Source of the DNA: Aliikangiella sp965214955
GTDB taxonomy: Bacteria; Pseudomonadota; Gammaproteobacteria; Enterobacterales; Kangiellaceae
Direction of reading: 5' to 3'
Length of the DNA stretch: 64,000 nt
NCBI GenBank assembly: GCA_965214955.1
Contig: CBDCCU010000010.1
Span: forward strand, 310,001-374,000
The translations under genes were made by a program, and so were the position numbers. Below, one piece after another: positions 54,760-63,800 of the stretch (position 1 is the first letter of the stretch; each line of letters begins with the position of its first letter). Below the pieces are notes generated by a model. That model was not told the DNA's origin, ran no database searches, and saw nothing but the letters and a program-made list of their open reading frames with translations.

Positions 54760-55107
54760 ATGAAGAATAGGTTTATTTTAAAGCTAATTAGTTTGAGTTT
54801 TATTTTTCTCTCCGGCACTTCAGTTGCCGCAACTACCTCATATGGAAAAATTGTAGGTATAGAGACTAGGGCTTGGGGGCTGCATATTCAAACAGATTTT
54901 GGTTTTTCCATGGAAGTCTGTGAAGCAGTTGTCGGCGAAACGTATATGTATGATTTTGTATATACAAGTGATAGAAATAGTTCCGAATCAGCTTCTGTAG
55001 AGATCTCAATTATTATGGCTGCGTTTGCTGCGAAAAAAGATATCGCTTTCCATATATACGAATGCAATTCAACAAGGCCAAAAGTTGGTTTTATATTACT
55101 TAAATAA
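54760..55107 (+). CDS. Small secreted two-cysteine protein, paralogue 6
   Basis: A 115-residue exported protein in the opposite orientation. ATG 54760 has AAGG five bases upstream and is preferred over the GTG at 54754, which overlaps that site. Signal peptide to about residue 24 (TSVAA). Mature pattern: IVGIETRAWGLHIQTDF, MEVCEAV, helix SIIMAAFAAKKDIAFH, then IYECNST. Identity to the minus-strand copies is low but the pattern is the same. Confidence 0.58.
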   Translation: MKNRFILKLISLSFIFLSGTSVAATTSYGKIVGIETRAWGLHIQTDFGFSMEVCEAVVGETYMYDFVYTSDRNSSESASVEISIIMAAFAAKKDIAFHIYECNSTRPKVGFILLK

Positions 55108-55159
55108 ACATAATCAATGAGGATGTAACCTTTTCTGTGTAACTGCCTGGGAGTGATTT

Positions 55160-55336
55160 TTATAAAACCGTTTTACCTTTACCAAGTTCTTGCATAAGTA
55201 AAGCCGAGACATTTTCGGTCACTAGCGGGCAAAGAATAGCGGCACTTACAACCCCGCTAATCAACATAGATTCTTCACCACTCAAAACGCCAGACAATTC
55301 ATAAAGCAAAAAGGTTATTGGTGCAGATAAACAAAA
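55160..55336 (-). pseudogene. Remnant of a ClC-type chloride channel-like membrane protein (C terminus)
   Basis: The minus strand encodes a 58-residue open stretch with no start, bounded by a TAG upstream and TAA at 55160-55162. It contains SAPITFLLYELSGV, resembling the APLT..V.FELTG stretch of ClC chloride channels and transporters, then a hydrophobic run (SAAILCPLVTENV) and a short polar tail. The rest of such a gene is missing, so this is a deletion scar. The family guess rests on one motif. Confidence 0.35.
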
Positions 55337-55380
55337 CTACTTCTCCTCTCACTCAGAAACATCCGTTAGCCCTCGTAATT

Positions 55381-55412
55381 ATTAAATCAATGAGTAAATT
55401 TAAAATTAGCAC
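55381..55412 (+). repeat. Direct imperfect repeat, copy 1
   Basis: ATTAAATCAATGAGTAAATT followed by TAAAATTAGCAC resembles the sequence at 56134-56166 at about 28 of 32 positions with one indel. Similarity extends a little to the left (TTAGCC...CGTAA). The two copies flank paralogue 7. Confidence 0.55.
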
Positions 55413-55726
55413 TAGCGAAATTTATTGGGATTTCGGCGACTGTCTATTTTTATTCTTAATCTTTTTTTAACCGGACTCATGCTCACTTTCATACCCTCAT
55501 CATTCTAACTAGTTGATTGTTAATGAGTTTGTGAAATTGAATTATGATACATGAACTTGAGTATTTGGCGTAATTTTAAACGTTTGCGGTTATTAGATAA
55601 TGAATTTGAATTAATTACTTGTTTATAAAAGCCTTTTTAAGTAGATTACTGGCAACATTAAAGCTTTTGTTTGATTAGCAAGGTAAGACTAATGCTCAAA
55701 ACTAAGATTGTCCAAATGGAGTACAA

Positions 55727-56071
55727 ATGAAACTATCGAAAATTTTTGCCATAGTAGCGTTAGTCAGTCCTTTGCTATGTCATGCAGTAACTTATTCAGA
55801 AGTGACTACAGTCAAAGCATTAACGTTTAACCAAGACGGAGTTCGAGTAAAACTTGAAAGTATGAAGTCTGCAGAGAGTTGTGAAAACCAAAATTTTTAT
55901 TACTTGCCTACACCAACCAATCAACAGAATAAATTGATTTCAGCTTTATTAACTGCGAAAGCATCAAAGGGAAAAATCAGTTTACAGTTAGTAGGATGTG
56001 AAAATATGGGGAGTTATAGTTATCCTAAAATCAACCATATTTACTTTTGCGATACGGTAATGTGCAACTAA
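55727..56071 (+). CDS. Small secreted two-cysteine protein, paralogue 7
   Basis: A 114-residue exported protein. Signal peptide to about residue 19 (LLCHA). Mature pattern: VRVKLESMKSAESCENQN, helix KLISALLTAKASKGKISLQL, then LVGCENMG. It has an extra Cys pair at the end (FCDTVMC), unlike the others. It lies 620 bp from paralogue 6, flanked by the two direct-repeat copies, and just left of the IS66 element. Confidence 0.58.
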   Translation: MKLSKIFAIVALVSPLLCHAVTYSEVTTVKALTFNQDGVRVKLESMKSAESCENQNFYYLPTPTNQQNKLISALLTAKASKGKISLQLVGCENMGSYSYPKINHIYFCDTVMCN

Positions 56072-56133
56072 CAAATCATTGGTGCCTAAGAATCAATAGG
56101 GTCAAGAATCAACGATTTAGCCGCACGTAAGGC

Positions 56134-56166
56134 ATTAAATTAATAAGCAAATTTAAAAATTAGCAC
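56134..56166 (+). repeat. Direct imperfect repeat, copy 2
   Basis: ATTAAATTAATAAGCAAATT followed by TAAAAATTAGCAC is the second copy of the repeat at 55381-55412. The IS66 target duplication lies 26 bp to the right. Confidence 0.55.
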
Positions 56167-56191
56167 CAAAAAAGATAAGGGGTCGAAAGAT

Positions 56192-56199
56192 AAGGAAAG
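56192..56199 (+). repeat. Target-site duplication, left copy
   Basis: AAGGAAAG directly abuts the left end of the IS66-family element and is repeated exactly at 58013-58020. Eight base pairs is the length made by IS66 elements. Confidence 0.85.
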
Positions 56200-56223
56200 G
56201 TAATTGCTCAAAAATCGTGGGCA
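56200..56223 (+). repeat. IS66-family element, left inverted repeat
   Basis: Twenty-four bases from GTAATTGC to GTGGGCA; perfect inverted match of 57989-58012. GTAA is the usual terminal sequence of IS66 elements. Confidence 0.9.
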
Positions 56224-56232
56224 AAGTGATGT

Positions 56233-57888
56233 TCACTTTATAATAAACTGACTTAAATCGGGTATTTTTTCTAGGTTTTCTATTCGATCTTTAAGATAAG
56301 CCCAAAATGATATTTGATGGCGCTGACAGGTTTTCTTTAATGAAAGAAACGTATCAATCGCATCGCGACCATCATCGCTTTTAGTGCAACCACTCAGTTT
56401 TCGTCGTTTGACATACTCTCTGATATCTGACTCGCTCAGATTGTTATGTAAAGGAACTAAAGGTTGCTCTAAACACTTCAATAGTGTGTCTTTCATACTG
56501 AGCAAATGATTAAGAGCCTTGTTAAGCGACTCAAATTGCTCAACGGGTTGACACAAGTTGTCAAATCGTTTTCGTAACTGCCATTTTCTTTGGCTACTGA
56601 ATTTAGGCTCTACTAATTCTTCTTTGAAGGATTGGTAGAGTTGCCAAAAGCAGGCAAGCTTTTTCTGCTTTTGATGACTTTGTTTATCTTGATTAGGAAG
56701 GACTTGAGTCAGCTTTCTTTCAGCATGAACCCAGCAAGCTGCATTCCTTCCCACATCAAATTGTTTGGCTTCATCACTTAAAATCACTAAGTTCGGTGGA
56801 AATACCACCTCCGACAAGTAACCAATCATCGCAGCTTCAAGCAGAAGTTTATCGGATGAGCGATTAAAGGGCTGACAACGTAAATAGTTTAAGAATTCAT
56901 TTTGACTGGTATAAGTCAATGCCTCATTGATTGCTAGTTCTATTTTAACATTCATCAAGTCAAAGTTTGAAAATTGTTTTCTACTGCTCAAGTAATCAAC
57001 TGCGGCTTGGTTGAGTCTATAGCCACAATGGTGCTTTTGTAGAAGCGATAAAAAGTTGGTCTTGCTTTTACTTGGGCTTGTGCTGAAATAGGCGAATTGC
57101 TCGTTACCCAACTGAGTGCAATAACCATTTTTTCCTTGATGTCTAGCTCCCGTGTCATCTACTTGGATATAAGCACTGGTTTGTAGTGCACAGGCCAACA
57201 ATCTTTCCTTTTCATTGTGCCATGTTAGTTTGTTCTTAATCAGCAAGTTAGATAGTTGCCCTGATGATATGGAAATACCTAACTCTCTTAATTGATTCAG
57301 CAGTAGAGGCTGAGTCACATGGTTATGATAATACTGATAAAGAATAAACTGGCGAAGTTGAGTACCAAAGTGGTTACCTTTTATTGACTCGGGCAGTTGA
57401 CCGAGTAAGGTTTGACCTTCTGGAGTTTGCCAGCGCTCTCTTCGATAGCGAATATGGCGCGCTTTAATTTCAAGCTCTTGAACATAATAATCTTTATAGC
57501 CTTTAAAGCGACAACCTCTTGGTAATTCTGTAACCTTTATAATATGTGACTGGCTCACTTCAAGTGTTGATTTCTTAGGGTTTTTGACCTGAGTTCGTTT
57601 TCGCTTGGACGCTTGATAACTTTTGTCACTACTGGCAATAACACTGGGTTTGAGTTTCGGCTTTTGAGCGCGCCCACTTAGTCTGGCATTTTCTGCTTTA
57701 AGCTTTTGGTTTTCATCATAATAGCGCTGTGCCATATCTTTTAAAATATTTAAAGTTCGATAGAGTTGGCACTCAAATTGGCTACTCCCGTAATGAGGCT
57801 TTAAATCGTCAAAGATATTAATAATTCCGTCTTTAATAGAGACTAGTTTGCTGTGGACACTGTTGACGTCTGAAGTTATTTTATTCAT
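56233..57888 (-). CDS. IS66-family transposase
   Basis: The 551-residue DDE transposase starts at ATG 57888 (an in-frame TTG lies six codons upstream). Leucine-zipper-like NQKLKAENARLSGRAQKPK precedes a zinc-ribbon-type region, then the DDE core: QVDDTGARHQGKNGYC, LSDEAKQFDVGRNAACWVHAERKL, and the terminal NNLSESDIREYVKRRKLSG...GRDAIDTFLSL, which carries the Glu. Full length and apparently intact. It fills the IS, running 10 bases short of the left inverted repeat. Confidence 0.92.
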   Translation of the reverse strand: MNKITSDVNSVHSKLVSIKDGIINIFDDLKPHYGSSQFECQLYRTLNILKDMAQRYYDENQKLKAENARLSGRAQKPKLKPSVIASSDKSYQASKRKRTQVKNPKKSTLEVSQSHIIKVTELPRGCRFKGYKDYYVQELEIKARHIRYRRERWQTPEGQTLLGQLPESIKGNHFGTQLRQFILYQYYHNHVTQPLLLNQLRELGISISSGQLSNLLIKNKLTWHNEKERLLACALQTSAYIQVDDTGARHQGKNGYCTQLGNEQFAYFSTSPSKSKTNFLSLLQKHHCGYRLNQAAVDYLSSRKQFSNFDLMNVKIELAINEALTYTSQNEFLNYLRCQPFNRSSDKLLLEAAMIGYLSEVVFPPNLVILSDEAKQFDVGRNAACWVHAERKLTQVLPNQDKQSHQKQKKLACFWQLYQSFKEELVEPKFSSQRKWQLRKRFDNLCQPVEQFESLNKALNHLLSMKDTLLKCLEQPLVPLHNNLSESDIREYVKRRKLSGCTKSDDGRDAIDTFLSLKKTCQRHQISFWAYLKDRIENLEKIPDLSQFIIK

Positions 57889-57988
57889 GACTGTGATTAT
57901 GCCCAAAGCTGGGCTAAGTGACTGTGATCTATTTTAGGTAGTTTCTTTGAGCTATTTCTGAAAGTTGTGTGATCTTTGGCTTACATTC

Positions 57989-58012
57989 TGCCCACGATTT
58001 TTGAGCAATTAC
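57989..58012 (-). repeat. IS66-family element, right inverted repeat
   Basis: Perfect complement of 56200-56223. Followed at once by the second copy of AAGGAAAG at 58013-58020. Confidence 0.9.
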
Positions 58013-58020
58013 AAGGAAAG
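58013..58020 (+). repeat. Target-site duplication, right copy
   Basis: AAGGAAAG, identical to 56192-56199, directly after the right inverted repeat. Confidence 0.85.
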
Positions 58021-58128
58021 ATAAAAATAAGAAAAAATAAGGGGTCAGGCACATTTTACTATATACAACGGGAGTGTTAGAAATTCTGTGTCATTCAACT
58101 AAACTCTTAAAAAGAGGAATGACATATT

Positions 58129-59061
58129 ATGGATAAATCATTTGATTTAGAAAAAGCATTAAAAGAATTACAGTCAGGTAAACCAATAACCGGTAAAGGT
58201 GGAGTGCTTACTCCATTGATTAAACAGCTGACTGAAGCGGCTCTCAATGCTGAGCTAGTTGCTCATTTAGACGATGATGAGCAACCGAATCGTAAGAATG
58301 GCACTACAGCCAAAACAATTAAGTCTTCTCATGGTAATTTTGAGCTCAATACGCCTCGTGATCGCGCAGGTAGTTTTGAACCGCAAATCATTAAAAAGCA
58401 TCAAACAACGCTCACTGATGAAGTCGAAACGAAAATACTTTCACTTTTTTCTCATGGTATGAGTTACCGAGATATTACACAAAATTTGACCGATTTGTAT
58501 GGTGTCAACATCTCCACTGCAACACTCAGCAGTATTACCGATAAGCTTATTCCTGAGCTTAAAAATTGGCAACAACGGCCATTAGAAAGCCACTATCCTT
58601 TTGTTTGGCTCGATGCGATTCATTATAAAGTGAAAGACCAAGGACGCTATGCTAGCAAGGCCATCTATACCGTTCTCGGACTAAAACTTGATGGCACAAA
58701 AGAGATATTAGGGCTTTACTTATCAGAAAATGAAGGCGCTAATTTCTGGTTATCTGTGCTAACCGACATGAGCCATCGTGGCGTTCAAGACATTCTCATT
58801 GCCTGCGTAGATGGTCTAACAGGCTTTCCTGAAGCGATTAATAGTTGCTATCCTAATACCGAAGTACAACTTTGCATTATTCATCAAATTCGCAACTCGA
58901 TGAAATATGTGGCTTCAAAAAATCAAAAGGCTTTTATGGCTGACTTAAAACCGGTTTATCGTGCTGTTTCCAAACAAGCGGCTGAGCAAGCGCTCGATGA
59001 GTTAGAAACTAAATGGGGCAGGATCAATAGGGTCAGAGCATTTGATTTTTTCAATTTATAA
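58129..59061 (+). pseudogene. IS256-family transposase, truncated by the RAYT unit
   Basis: The plus-strand frame encodes the first roughly 297 residues of an IS256/mutator transposase: GGVLTPLIKQLTEAAL.AEL.AHL, TPRDRAGSFEPQIIKKHQ, SHGMSYRDI, FVWLDAIHYKVKD (first catalytic Asp), ACVDGLTGFPEAI (second Asp), and QLCIIHQIRNS. After KWG the sequence leaves the family (RINRVRAFDF...) because the RAYT-linked DNA begins there. The final Glu of the triad and the last 100 or so residues are lost. The element's left end lies near 58070 (GGAGTGTTAGAAATTCTG). Confidence 0.85.
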
Positions 59062-59750
59062 GCTTTAGATTTCCTATCACCACCTCGCTCCCTTGGCTTA
59101 ACAGCCCTACCAGTCACTTTTTCTATCTTACTACAAAACTTCTTACTGCCTAATACCCACGATTTATTCACTGAGCTTCTTATCGCTTCTAAAGTTGTAT
59201 CAGTCAACTCAGTTTCAAATAAAGCCAAATAATACTTTTGCCTAAGTTTATCTGTTTTTCCTAGTCGTTTATAGGTTATATGCGATGTAATTAATTCAAT
59301 TGGTATGCCTAAAGCATTCTTTCTAAAACTCGACCAAGGATATTCCGCTGGCAATTCAACCATATTTGCCCTTACGGGATTTAACTCAATATATCGGCTA
59401 ACCGTTAATAGATATTGCTCACTATCAACCAAGGTCGATTTATAACGACCTTCCCATAAAGTGCCAGTACGTTCATATTTTTTATTGATATATCGAACAT
59501 AGTAACTACCTAGCATTTGCATTAGTTTACTAACTCCGCCTTCATGACTTGCTGTCACTAACAAATGCACATGGTTAGTCATTAATACAAAGGCATGAAC
59601 TGATACTTGATTGAGTTTTGCAAATTCATTGAGTTTTGATAGATAAACTTTGTAGTCTTGCTCTTCAAAAAAGCATGGCTCTTTGTTGTTGCCTCGCTGG
59701 ATGATGTGCTGAGGCATATTGGGTAAATCAAGCCTGGGTAAACGAGCCAT
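58956..59750 (-). CDS. REP-associated tyrosine transposase (RAYT), chimeric C terminus
   Basis: The 264-residue protein has the Y1 transposase fold: ARLPRLDLPNMPQHIIQRGN, the HUH pair His60-Val-His62 (TNHVHLLV), and the Tyr region MQMLGSYYVRYINKKY.RTGTLWEGRYKS. The long C-terminal part (KPRERGGDRKSKAYKLKKS) is typical of RAYT proteins, which mobilise REP-like repeats. The last 20 or so residues (NALTLLILPHLV...) are read from the antisense strand of the truncated IS256, so the natural stop is missing. Confidence 0.85.
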   Translation of the reverse strand: MARLPRLDLPNMPQHIIQRGNNKEPCFFEEQDYKVYLSKLNEFAKLNQVSVHAFVLMTNHVHLLVTASHEGGVSKLMQMLGSYYVRYINKKYERTGTLWEGRYKSTLVDSEQYLLTVSRYIELNPVRANMVELPAEYPWSSFRKNALGIPIELITSHITYKRLGKTDKLRQKYYLALFETELTDTTLEAIRSSVNKSWVLGSKKFCSKIEKVTGRAVKPRERGGDRKSKAYKLKKSNALTLLILPHLVSNSSSACSAACLETAR

Positions 59751-59851
59751 AGTAAAGATTTAAGCATTAAAATTAACTTAAGCTAAATATAGGCCAAAGC
59801 TGAATTCAAATCCTCACGAGGCTAAATCACTTCAACTTTACATTAACACTC

Positions 59852-60109
59852 TTATTTAATATTTTCTCGACCTTTGAAACAAAAAAAACCAACCCACATT
59901 AATATGATATATGCACTTACAAACACAAAATTTCTATCAAAATACATTAAGTAAAATGCAATCACGCTAAGTTGCAAACAAAACACACCATAACATGTAT
60001 CTCTATGAGATTCTTTCAATTGGCGTTTTAACATGTAAGTCATCACCATCACAAAAATAACATTAATGGAAGAAAACAATATTAATATAGACATCCAAAA
60101 TACACTCAT
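59852..60109 (-). CDS. Small membrane protein, likely immunity protein of the RHS toxin
   Basis: An 85-residue protein with three hydrophobic helices (about 3-25, 42-60, 63-80). The ATG shares its A with the stop of the RHS C-terminal frame (TAATG), so the two are translationally coupled. This is the usual position for an immunity gene that neutralises the toxin tip. Family not recognised; the role is inferred from position. Confidence 0.6.
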   Translation of the reverse strand: MSVFWMSILILFSSINVIFVMVMTYMLKRQLKESHRDTCYGVFCLQLSVIAFYLMYFDRNFVFVSAYIILMWVGFFCFKGRENIK

Positions 60110-60840
60110 TATTCAGTCAACCCTTTTGTTGAGTTAGAGGTCTGCAATATATCGTTTAAAATTGCTGGAGCAGTAGTCCCCTCAACTCTATAAGCAGAGA
60201 CCTTTGTATATTGAGTTATAGTCATACCTCGATCAATTGTAACAGGAACTTGTCTTATACCAGCAGCCAAACCAGCAATACCAGTAGCTACATCAACACT
60301 GAGAAATATTTTTTCGCCATTTCCAGTCGATAAAGTCTCGTATGCTTGCTGAGTTACATTAAAATCTGTTTTATATCCCAAAACTTCTAAATAATCACTG
60401 GCACCACCACCAATATTTCCTACTCCTTGAGCAGCTAATGGCGCTCCTATAGAACATAAGCCCACTGTCGCACACATACCTTTTCCAGCAACAACCTGTA
60501 GCCCTCCTGCGGCCATACGACCATAAGCTTTTAATGTCTTAAGCACCCTTACGATAGGATCAGAGTCTGTTTCAACACTCCTTTCACTATCATTTTCATC
60601 ACCATGTTCCTCATCATTAAACGCCCGAGAAAAAGCCGCAGTTACCACTCCATTAGCAAACTTACCACCACTAACCTTTGATGTCACACCACCAAGCATT
60701 GATGCTGCAAAAATTCGCCCTTCTCTAGTTTTTAATCCATCAATCGATTTAGAAAATGCTTGAGTAACACCAGCTGAAATAAATCCATTACCAAATTTAC
60801 CTCCTCTTAGTGTTGCCATTACACCTCCCCGCAGCGCCAT
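60109..60840 (-). pseudogene. RHS protein C-terminal tip, out of frame with the core
   Basis: This frame carries the natural end of the RHS protein. From about GGVMATLRGGKFGNGF it continues the core's ALRGGV... after a +1 shift in a GGGG run near 60826. It has a repeated GGKFANG/AFS segment, then a toxin-like tip rich in Gly/Ala and hydrophobic residues (LQVVAGKGMCATVGLCSIGAPLAAQG). The tip faintly resembles the DUF4225 group of RHS C-terminal domains. The toxic activity is unknown. Confidence 0.6.
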
Positions 60841-63800
60841 GTGCTAAAACTTTTCCAACTTGCTGAGCCGTTGTTAAAAAGCCATTTTTTAATACACCTG
60901 CTACATCTTTTACATTCTCCGCAGCCATTAAACCTGCAACAAGGTTTTCGTGAGAAAAAGAAAGCTGATTAAATGCTTCTCCTATACCATAAAAAACACC
61001 CGCACTAAAAGCACCTGTTAATGCCCCTTTTAAGCTTCCTGTTGCAACAGCACCCGATAAAGCACCATTAGCAATAGTTGCCCAAAACCCAGTTCCAAAT
61101 GGTGCTATTATTGATAATGTAACAGCTAATATGGAACGCCAATATTTTTTAATAAACTTAAAGAAATGACCACTGGGATCGGTATAACTCAACGGATTAT
61201 TCAACACATAAGAATACCGATTCATACTCTGCATATTTTTAGGTGCTTGAATATAAGCATCGGCCTGCATAAATCGACCAATATCAGCATCATAAATACG
61301 ACCATTCATATGGATAATACCCACTGAATGAATCATTTCGTGACCTGTAAAGCCTTTTTGGGTTAAACCTAACCTTGCAGTTACCGGTGCAAAGGTATAG
61401 CTATTGGCCGAATAATCGGTAATTTCATGTTGTTTACCAAAAGGATCGTAACGGAATCGTTTAAGCGCATTTCCACTGTCATCGGAAATAGCAATCACTG
61501 AGCCTAAATGATCTTTATGCATATAGTGAGTTTTACTGGTTTTGCCCGATTGCCCTTCGGTTTCGGTTTCAATCAGTAAGGCTACTCCACCAATATAATA
61601 TTTATGCTCGGTTTTACCATCCATAGTTCCGCCGCTATGCACTATTTTTTCATAGCCCGACATATAGGTGGTTTCTACGGTAATTGGGGTATTACCTTCA
61701 TAAAGATTGTCTATTCTGCGATAACGCTCTCGGCTACTACCGTACCTAAAAGTCACTTGCGCAGGGTTAGTTTGCCCTTTTTTAATATAAACTGCTTTTT
61801 CAAATGCACCATATTCAATTTGTCGATTATTGGCATTGTTTAAATGATCGAGATCGTCGGTAAGGTTGCCGTTGGCATCATATGTGAACGTTCGTTGCTT
61901 AACGTTATTGTCCCAAATGCTAGTTACGGCATGAGGCCCTGCATTGCCTTCACCATAGCGATAGTCATCTCCCATATCCGATTTAGATAACATGTTGCCT
62001 AGTGCATCGTAACTATAGGTTTTTTGCGTAGTTTCACTATTTGTAGTGCTTGAGATTGCAAATGAGGTTAAACGATTTAATAAGTTATCTTCGCCGCCTT
62101 CGTTGTAATAAAAGGTTTCGATTCTATCAACCAGCAAATCTTTTCGGTGGGTAACATTGCCAATGAGATCAAAGGTTTGCTCTAAAGACACTAAGTCTTT
62201 ATCGGTTAAAATTGATTTTAATTGACCTGTATCGGCATAGTAGGTTTTGGTTGATAGCACTTTACTACTACCATAACCTAAGTTTTCGTTAACGATATTA
62301 CCAAACTTATCAATATCGTTAATTGTACGATAGACTTTACTGGTATCTTCACCGTCGGTAATTTTAATTAAATTACCGTAATCATCGTAGTGATTTTTAA
62401 GGGTGACTTCCTCTGGCAATATGGTAAATTCAACTCGGCTACTATCATCATAAAAGCTATTCATAATGGCGTAAGATTCAATTTCATCACTGTCTTCGGC
62501 TTTAAGTTTTTGCTGAGAATAATAAGGTCGAGCCAGTTCATCGTAGCCACTAATTTTTTCTTGCAATGGCACTAAATTTCCTGTGCTATCACAGTCAATT
62601 TGGCCACTAAATAGCTTCACTTTATGTAGCGCGCCAATCACTTTGTTTGAGGTTTCACCCAGTGGCGCAGAATCGTAAGTCCAACAGGTGGTTTGAACGT
62701 CAATATCGGCAATACTGCTATGGTTTTCAACCGCGGCATTATCAACCCGCTTTATCATGCGGCCAAGTTGATCGTATGTTTGAGTAATCACCACACCACG
62801 TGCATCTTTTTGCCGAATAAGCTCACCAAAGCCATTGTATTGGTATGTCCATAACCCTTTATCGGGATCATCGGTTGAAACTTTGTGTCCTGCATAGTCA
62901 ATGCTATTGACCACTTGGTTACCCGCACTGTCGGTTAACTTTAAGAATTCGCCCGCAGAATTATAGGTATAGGTAACCGACTTACCTGAGTTATCAATAA
63001 CTTTAAGCAATTCACCATTAATATTTTTTACTTCGCGAGTGATTTGACCAATGGCATTAACCGTTTTGGTTTCTAAACCCGAATAAGTGCGAGTGGTAAC
63101 TCGGTTGCCCGGTGCAACTTCTTCATATAAGCGGCCTAGTGCATCATATTTAGCTTCAGTGTAATAACTATCAATATGATCAACATCGCCAAAGTTAGGC
63201 AAATAACCATAAAGCACTCGACCAAACTTGTCGTATTCCATACGCTCAACAATCACTTTTCCATCAAAGGTTTGTTTGGTTGTAACAATGGTTTGTCCTA
63301 GCTTATTGTAGAACTCTCTTGAGTAACCCGACATTGTGTTGCCTGCGGCATCAAAGCTTTGTATTTCTTTATAGAACTCACCGTCATCAGGACAGCTAGC
63401 CCCGCCAACACCACACAATAATAATTCTTCGGTTGTATAGGTTTGGTCGATACCCACTGACTTTTCTTTAATGCCTACTTCGTTATATTCAAAACTGCTA
63501 GTTAATCCATTAGGTCCTGTTTGAGTAAGCACCGAGGCAAAACGTTTATCATAGGTGTAGGTTTCTGCATGATCTAAATCGTTTAGGGTTTTAACCACAA
63601 AGCGTCCGTTATCTGAATACTCTGTTCTAGTCGCTCTGGTTGAAATTTCTCCAAAGGTTAAATCGTTACTACTTCTGCTTTTAGCTTTAACTTCTTCTTT
63701 AGTTTTATTACCAAACTGATCGTAATAGTGATACTTGCTAACAGACTTATCGGTATTAGGATGAATGGTTTCAGATTTAAGCATTCCAGCATAACCGCCA

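Larger units (their letters stand above)
56200..58012 (-). mobile_element. Complete IS66-family insertion sequence, 1813 bp
   Basis: Perfect 24-bp terminal inverted repeats (56200-56223 and 57989-58012) begin with GTAATTGCTCAAAAATCG, and an identical 8-bp target duplication AAGGAAAG flanks both ends. A single transposase gene fills the element; no separate TnpA/TnpB accessory genes are present, as in the ISBst12-type subgroup of IS66. Perfect repeats and target duplication point to a recent insertion. Confidence 0.92.

Noticed and set aside
52521..56071. Integron cassette array (attC sites) for the small secreted genes
   Set aside because: Genes are only 9 to 20 bp apart in the minus-strand run and lie in both directions, with no attC-like palindromes between them; no integrase is seen.
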